Shown in pieces: positions 60,481 to 64,000 of a stretch of 64,000 nt of DNA. The notes under the pieces were generated by a model. It searched no databases and was not told the origin of the DNA. It worked only from the letters and a program-made list of their open reading frames with translations. This stretch comes from Citrus sinensis. Taxonomy: Eukaryota; Streptophyta; Magnoliopsida; Sapindales; Rutaceae. The stretch's first letter is position 1, and every line of letters starts with the position of its first letter. Location: NCBI RefSeq assembly GCF_022201045.2, contig NC_068562.1:6678001-6742000 (forward strand), given 5' to 3'. The position numbers were made by a program, and so were the translations under genes.

Positions 60481-63117
60481 TTACAAATTCCAAATGTGGG
60501 CGTAGTTAGTTGGTGTAGAAGATGAGGTTGCAATGCAGTTGGATACACTTGCAAAGGCACTTGTGTTTAGAGTTGGGTCGGTTGATTGACTTGCTGTACT
60601 GGCTGAAAATTGCTGGAACCATGACTCTGATGTAGGAGAAAATTGTCTACCATTTTCTCCTATTTGCTGCCGCGACATAACGTTAAGGTATCGTGTGGGT
60701 TGTTGCGGCGCCTGGTTTGTGTCTGCTGCGTCTGTCGCATTTGGTCCCATTACATTACTACCACAAAAAAATTGCATGCAATGGCTTGAACAGTCATCCA
60801 GCTGCTGTCTTGTCCCTCCTCGTTTTTTGCACTTTCTAACATTGTGCCCTCGCTGACCACATCTGCTACATTTTCGTTGTTGTGGTTGTCCCATCTTCGT
60901 TTTTTTAACTGAACCTTTGGTAAGAACAACTTCCGGATCTTGTACTACTGTGTCTCTCCTCGCTAAAGGTTGCCTTGCTGGTTCTTCGGTGTGAGACATT
61001 GCCTGCAACTTCAAAGTCAACTGGTGAATATCTGTAATTGCCACATTGTATGCGGCCAAACTTAATCCAGCGAATCTTAGCAAACTTCGACATGCTGCAT
61101 ATATTTGGCCAATACGAGCCTGCTCCGTCATGTAATGTGATTTATTACAACTTATATCGGACGAAGTGTGAGCTTTTATCTTTGCAGCTTTACTCCATCG
61201 AGAAAGAATCATCGAACTTGGAATTTCTGTCATATTCTGAGCCTTGCACACAACAAATGAATGCGAGCATGGAATTCCAATTGTCTCAAGCAACTTGCAG
61301 GTGCAGGATAAGGTTTTGCTGGTCTCATTAATCACTACTTTCACCTCTTTTCCAACCGATCCAAACCGCCTAACCCTGTACGTTGTTGACATTATATCCC
61401 GGTCACACATTTCTGTAGTTAACAACGCTTCCTTGTCGATTTCTTCTCGTACGAGGCGAAACATGGCCCTTGTGAACTTTTCAGCTGCTTGCTGCTCATA
61501 CATCTTTAAATGTGTAACCAAAACAGGACGTCCATCAGAACTGTTAAAGTCATCCTTCCCCTCTGCTTCCCTTTGTCGATCCATTAGTCGGTCCATCTGT
61601 TTAACAAATTCTATCAATCGGAGCCTTCTATTCACGTAATGGTTTAGATACGCATTCATTCCTTCTGACCTTTGAGTGCTTCGCATTCCCCCAAAAAACT
61701 TTCCACGCAAATAAGCCTCAGCCCACATATGTCTATCTTCAAACATCTTAACAACCCATTCATTTGCGGCAACATTATGGTTATCCACCATCAATTTCCA
61801 TTTTCGGTCAAATTCTTCTTTTGTGTAAGCGTTCATCATGCAGCGGCGGAATTCCGTTGTAAATTCAGGGTTTTGAATATTTGTTTGAGCATTTCGGACC
61901 AAATGCCAGCAACACAACCTGTGTGAAGCTTCTGGAAATGTCTTGCTTATTGCATTTCGCATTGCTTTGTCCCCGTCGGTTACAACTGTCCTCGGATGCT
62001 TGTTGTTCATTGCTGTCATCAATGTCTCTAACAACCATGTGTACGTGTGTTCTGTCTCATCTGACAACAGAGCAAACCCGAATACAATTGTTCGCCGATG
62101 GTGATTTATCCCCAAAATAACCACGAAAGGCTTCCGATATGCATTGGTCTTGTAAGTTGCATCGAATGCAATAACATCACCAAATAATGCATAATCTGCG
62201 CATGATCCGCCATCGCACCAAAACAAGTCCCCAAGTCGATTGGAACTAGTGATTGTGAAGTCATAAAAGAATGACGGATCCGAGCTTTTTCTTCCATCAA
62301 GATATGATAGGCATGTCTCAGCGTCTGATTCTTTCAACGATGCATGCCTCGTGGCAGCCAGCCTATTTTCAACATCCCTCCTATTATACCCAACCTTGTC
62401 GTAACCTCCTGATCTGTCAACCATAAACTCGTGAATTTGAGATGGCTTCACGCCCACTTTATGTAATGATAAAGCTGCTGACAAGTCGGGACCCGTCACT
62501 CCTCTGTGAGACCTAATGTGGTGCACTAGCTGAGGCGGTGTTAAGTTGTGATTGTGGACGCGTTGAAGAAAACTACACGCCCATCGGCCAGTATCTTCAT
62601 TGTAAATAACTCGAAATTGTGCTCTGCATCCCGTCCTTGTAACAGCCTTGGCTTCTCGCCCTCTGCATCTGTTTTCCATGTGCTTTGCAGCCCTGAATCC
62701 CTGTCGGCTGCAAACCCACGTTCTGCCAGTGATATTCCCCTTCACATTTCTGCGTTTATTGTGTTTCCGAATGCCGAAGCCAACTGTCCTTGCATATTCT
62801 TGGTAGCATATGCCAGCCTCCTCTTCACTTGCGAATTCTTTTGCTAACATTTCCGGAAGCGCACTCTCAGCCTCACTACAATCTTCAGTACACTGCTGTT
62901 GTTGAGTATCGTTCTCCAACTGACCACTTCCTCCACGGTTGTCGCCTTCGATGTTCAACTGCGGTTCAGCCACCATTCCTGCCCCTTCATTGTCTGTCTC
63001 CACTTCATTGTGAGCTGATGCATCTGAGCTGCGTTCATCGTCGGAAGTTACATTAATCTGGTACTGCATATCATCTCCGTCATACAATCCTTCGTCTGAA
63101 TCAGTCATTGTGGTCAT
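60481..63117 (-). CDS. MULE transposase, FAR1/FRS-like (MURA family)
   Basis: Single-exon 878 aa protein. I start at the first ATG (MTTMTDSDEG), as the codons before it begin with TTG. An acidic N-terminus (1-90) precedes a FAR1-type WRKY-GCM1 zinc-finger DNA-binding region, about residues 94-192 (AKEFASEEEAGICYQEYART through WACSFLQRVHNHNL). The MULE DDE domain has Asp319 in AFDATYKTN, Asp381 in VVTDGDKAM and Glu485 in QRSEGMNAY. It has a CCWHL motif after the second Asp. A SWIM zinc finger (SCTCKLLETIGIPCSHSF) is at about 605-620, and a CCHC knuckle (CSRCGQRGHNVRKC) at 750-763. No stop or frameshift interrupts it and every catalytic residue is present, so it could be active. Domesticated FRS genes look similar, but location beside an Ulp1 gene and the end repeats favour a transposon. 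Confidence 0.88.
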   Translation of the reverse strand: MTTMTDSDEGLYDGDDMQYQINVTSDDERSSDASAHNEVETDNEGAGMVAEPQLNIEGDNRGGSGQLENDTQQQQCTEDCSEAESALPEMLAKEFASEEEAGICYQEYARTVGFGIRKHNKRRNVKGNITGRTWVCSRQGFRAAKHMENRCRGREAKAVTRTGCRAQFRVIYNEDTGRWACSFLQRVHNHNLTPPQLVHHIRSHRGVTGPDLSAALSLHKVGVKPSQIHEFMVDRSGGYDKVGYNRRDVENRLAATRHASLKESDAETCLSYLDGRKSSDPSFFYDFTITSSNRLGDLFWCDGGSCADYALFGDVIAFDATYKTNAYRKPFVVILGINHHRRTIVFGFALLSDETEHTYTWLLETLMTAMNNKHPRTVVTDGDKAMRNAISKTFPEASHRLCCWHLVRNAQTNIQNPEFTTEFRRCMMNAYTKEEFDRKWKLMVDNHNVAANEWVVKMFEDRHMWAEAYLRGKFFGGMRSTQRSEGMNAYLNHYVNRRLRLIEFVKQMDRLMDRQREAEGKDDFNSSDGRPVLVTHLKMYEQQAAEKFTRAMFRLVREEIDKEALLTTEMCDRDIMSTTYRVRRFGSVGKEVKVVINETSKTLSCTCKLLETIGIPCSHSFVVCKAQNMTEIPSSMILSRWSKAAKIKAHTSSDISCNKSHYMTEQARIGQIYAACRSLLRFAGLSLAAYNVAITDIHQLTLKLQAMSHTEEPARQPLARRDTVVQDPEVVLTKGSVKKTKMGQPQQRKCSRCGQRGHNVRKCKKRGGTRQQLDDCSSHCMQFFCGSNVMGPNATDAADTNQAPQQPTRYLNVMSRQQIGENGRQFSPTSESWFQQFSASTASQSTDPTLNTSAFASVSNCIATSSSTPTNYAHIWNL

Positions 63118-63945
63118 AGGTTCACCATCAGATAACGTCAAATTTCAGGTGGTTGAGATATTTTCTTCCTCTGTTAAAATATGTTTTGTCCGCAAGTTTA
63201 TTCTTCTGCTTTCAGTACCTTCTACGAAACTTCTTTCAATAGGGTAGGCGGCACAAAGAAGCTTCAAGTTGGTGTCTTTTCCCGCGTGCAAGGATTTTTA
63301 AAACGCGAGGGAGCCCTTCACTTACCGCAGCCCAGCAGTTCAGCCCCGTCCCTTGGCCACTAAGACACGTGATATCATTCCCGAAGAAAATAATAAACTG
63401 GGTTATTTTTATAAACTTCCCCTGAGGTTTGAGGATGTTGCTAGTAGATGGGGAAACTTATTTTAATTTTAAAAGACCCCGTACCATAATTTATCTGGGG
63501 TTTTTATTTTTATTGACTAACTGTTCACTTTGATAAGACAATATTACCCGTAATAATAATTTATAGACTGACACAACTAAAGTACAAGGGCTGAAGCTTA
63601 TGATGCGTAAATCACTGACTTTATTAACATTTTCGTCCTTTACAAGTACAAATATTCACAATTTTATAAGTAAATAAAACAATTATGTTCACCATGATCA
63701 AGTTTTTTATCTTTCCTTACAATATTAAAAAAAAAATTACATATGTGCAAATTTATCAAAATTATGCTAGTATTTTTCTAATAAATTTTCTGGTTTTTCT
63801 CAGTCAATTCGCTGTGATTTTGTGTATGGCGCTTGCCGGAAAACGGTAACGAAACATTTTGAATGGGTAATGACGGGGATTGATAGTAAAAGTTTGTATT
63901 TCTTAAATTTTTTTACATTTGACAACTCACTAATTCATGTGGGGT

Positions 63946-63982
63946 CTGCCTACCGTGCAACAGGGTACCACGGAATTTTGTC
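63946..63982 (-). repeat. Candidate right terminal inverted repeat
   Basis: Inverted partner of 54725-54762, read on minus: GACAAAATTCCGTGGTACC and CTGTTGCACGGTAGGCAG. The host junction beyond it is only 18 bases long in this window, too short to test for a target duplication. Confidence 0.45.
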
Positions 63983-64000
63983 TTTTTCCAACAATTACAC

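Larger units (their letters stand above)
54725..63982. mobile_element. Two-gene Mutator-like element with Ulp1 protease (KI-MULE/CUMULE-like)
   Basis: A 9.3 kb block holding a 12-exon Ulp1-type protease gene on plus and a FAR1/MURA-type transposase gene on minus. They converge with 607 bases between stops, and only short introns and UTR-like sequence lie elsewhere. The proposed ends are similar inverted sequences: left GGGTCATCCTGTGGTGCC then ACAGTGACACGGTGCCACAG, right (reverse complement) GACAAAATTCCGTGGTACC then CTGTTGCACGGTAGGCAG. The match fades after about 38 bases, and no 9 bp target duplication is evident, so the exact limits are tentative and the right end may lie beyond the window. 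Mutator-like elements with an Ulp1-like second gene are known in Arabidopsis (Kaonashi) and melon (CUMULE). Confidence 0.72.

Noticed and set aside
63405-63530. CCCCTGAGGTTTGAGG and GGGGTTTTTATT words suggesting another transposon end near the transposase start
   Set aside because: Looks like a MULE or MITE terminus, but no matching inverted partner was found on the left side of the Ulp1 gene, so I did not use it as the element end.

Overview
This is nuclear DNA of a flowering plant, a eudicot. It is AT-rich with GT-AG introns, a spliced brassinosteroid P450, CC-NBS-LRR resistance genes, a plastid mini-RNase III and a TFIIIC subunit. Local gene style and repeat content make me think of Citrus or another Rutaceae, but that is an impression I could not test. 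All exon coordinates were built by hand from ORFs, splice dinucleotides and reading-phase continuity.

Region 1 (1-25.7 kb) is a tandem segmental duplication. Unit A (1 to about 15.3 kb) and unit B (about 15.5 to 25.7 kb) each carry one intact single-exon CC-NBS-LRR gene on the minus strand (6495-9452 and 18962-21913), with the same spliced 3' UTR and the same TATA box. Unit A ends in a broken fragment of the CYP90D1-like gene whose intact copy lies beside unit B. Because the units are paralogous, each acts as an empty site for insertions in the other. Unit A has a 3.2 kb Mutator-like element with an Ulp1 protease remnant and a palindromic minisatellite (399-3605), a 331 bp retroposon with three hairpins and a 16 bp target-site duplication (5481-5811), a 3.3 kb unclassified insertion (10307-13582) and a 700 bp hAT-type MITE (14368-15067). 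Unit B has a 724 bp Mutator-type MITE with a 9 bp duplication (24662-25385) and a small minisatellite.

Region 2 (25.9-53 kb) holds ordinary host genes: a CYP90D1-like brassinosteroid C-23 hydroxylase (minus, 8 exons), a small single-pass membrane protein (minus, 3 exons), a DEAD-box helicase of the RH20 type (minus, 10 exons) sharing a 476 bp bidirectional promoter with a plastid mini-RNase III gene (plus, 6 exons), a divergent DUF866 zinc-binding-like protein (minus, 4 exons), and a TFIIIC subunit 3 (GTF3C3-like) TPR gene (minus, 14 exons). The last is broken by one in-frame TAG at codon 605. A 747 bp hAT-like element lies at 30270-31016.

Region 3 (about 54.7-64.0 kb) looks like a nearly complete two-gene Mutator-like element of the Kaonashi/CUMULE kind. 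It has a 12-exon Ulp1-type cysteine protease gene on plus (835 aa, open throughout) converging on a single-exon FAR1/MURA-type transposase on minus (878 aa, DDE, SWIM and CCHC zinc knuckle intact), with candidate short terminal inverted repeats at both ends. This element, and the protease fragment in the 399-3605 insertion, are the most unusual content. I saw no rRNA or tRNA gene and no CRISPR array.
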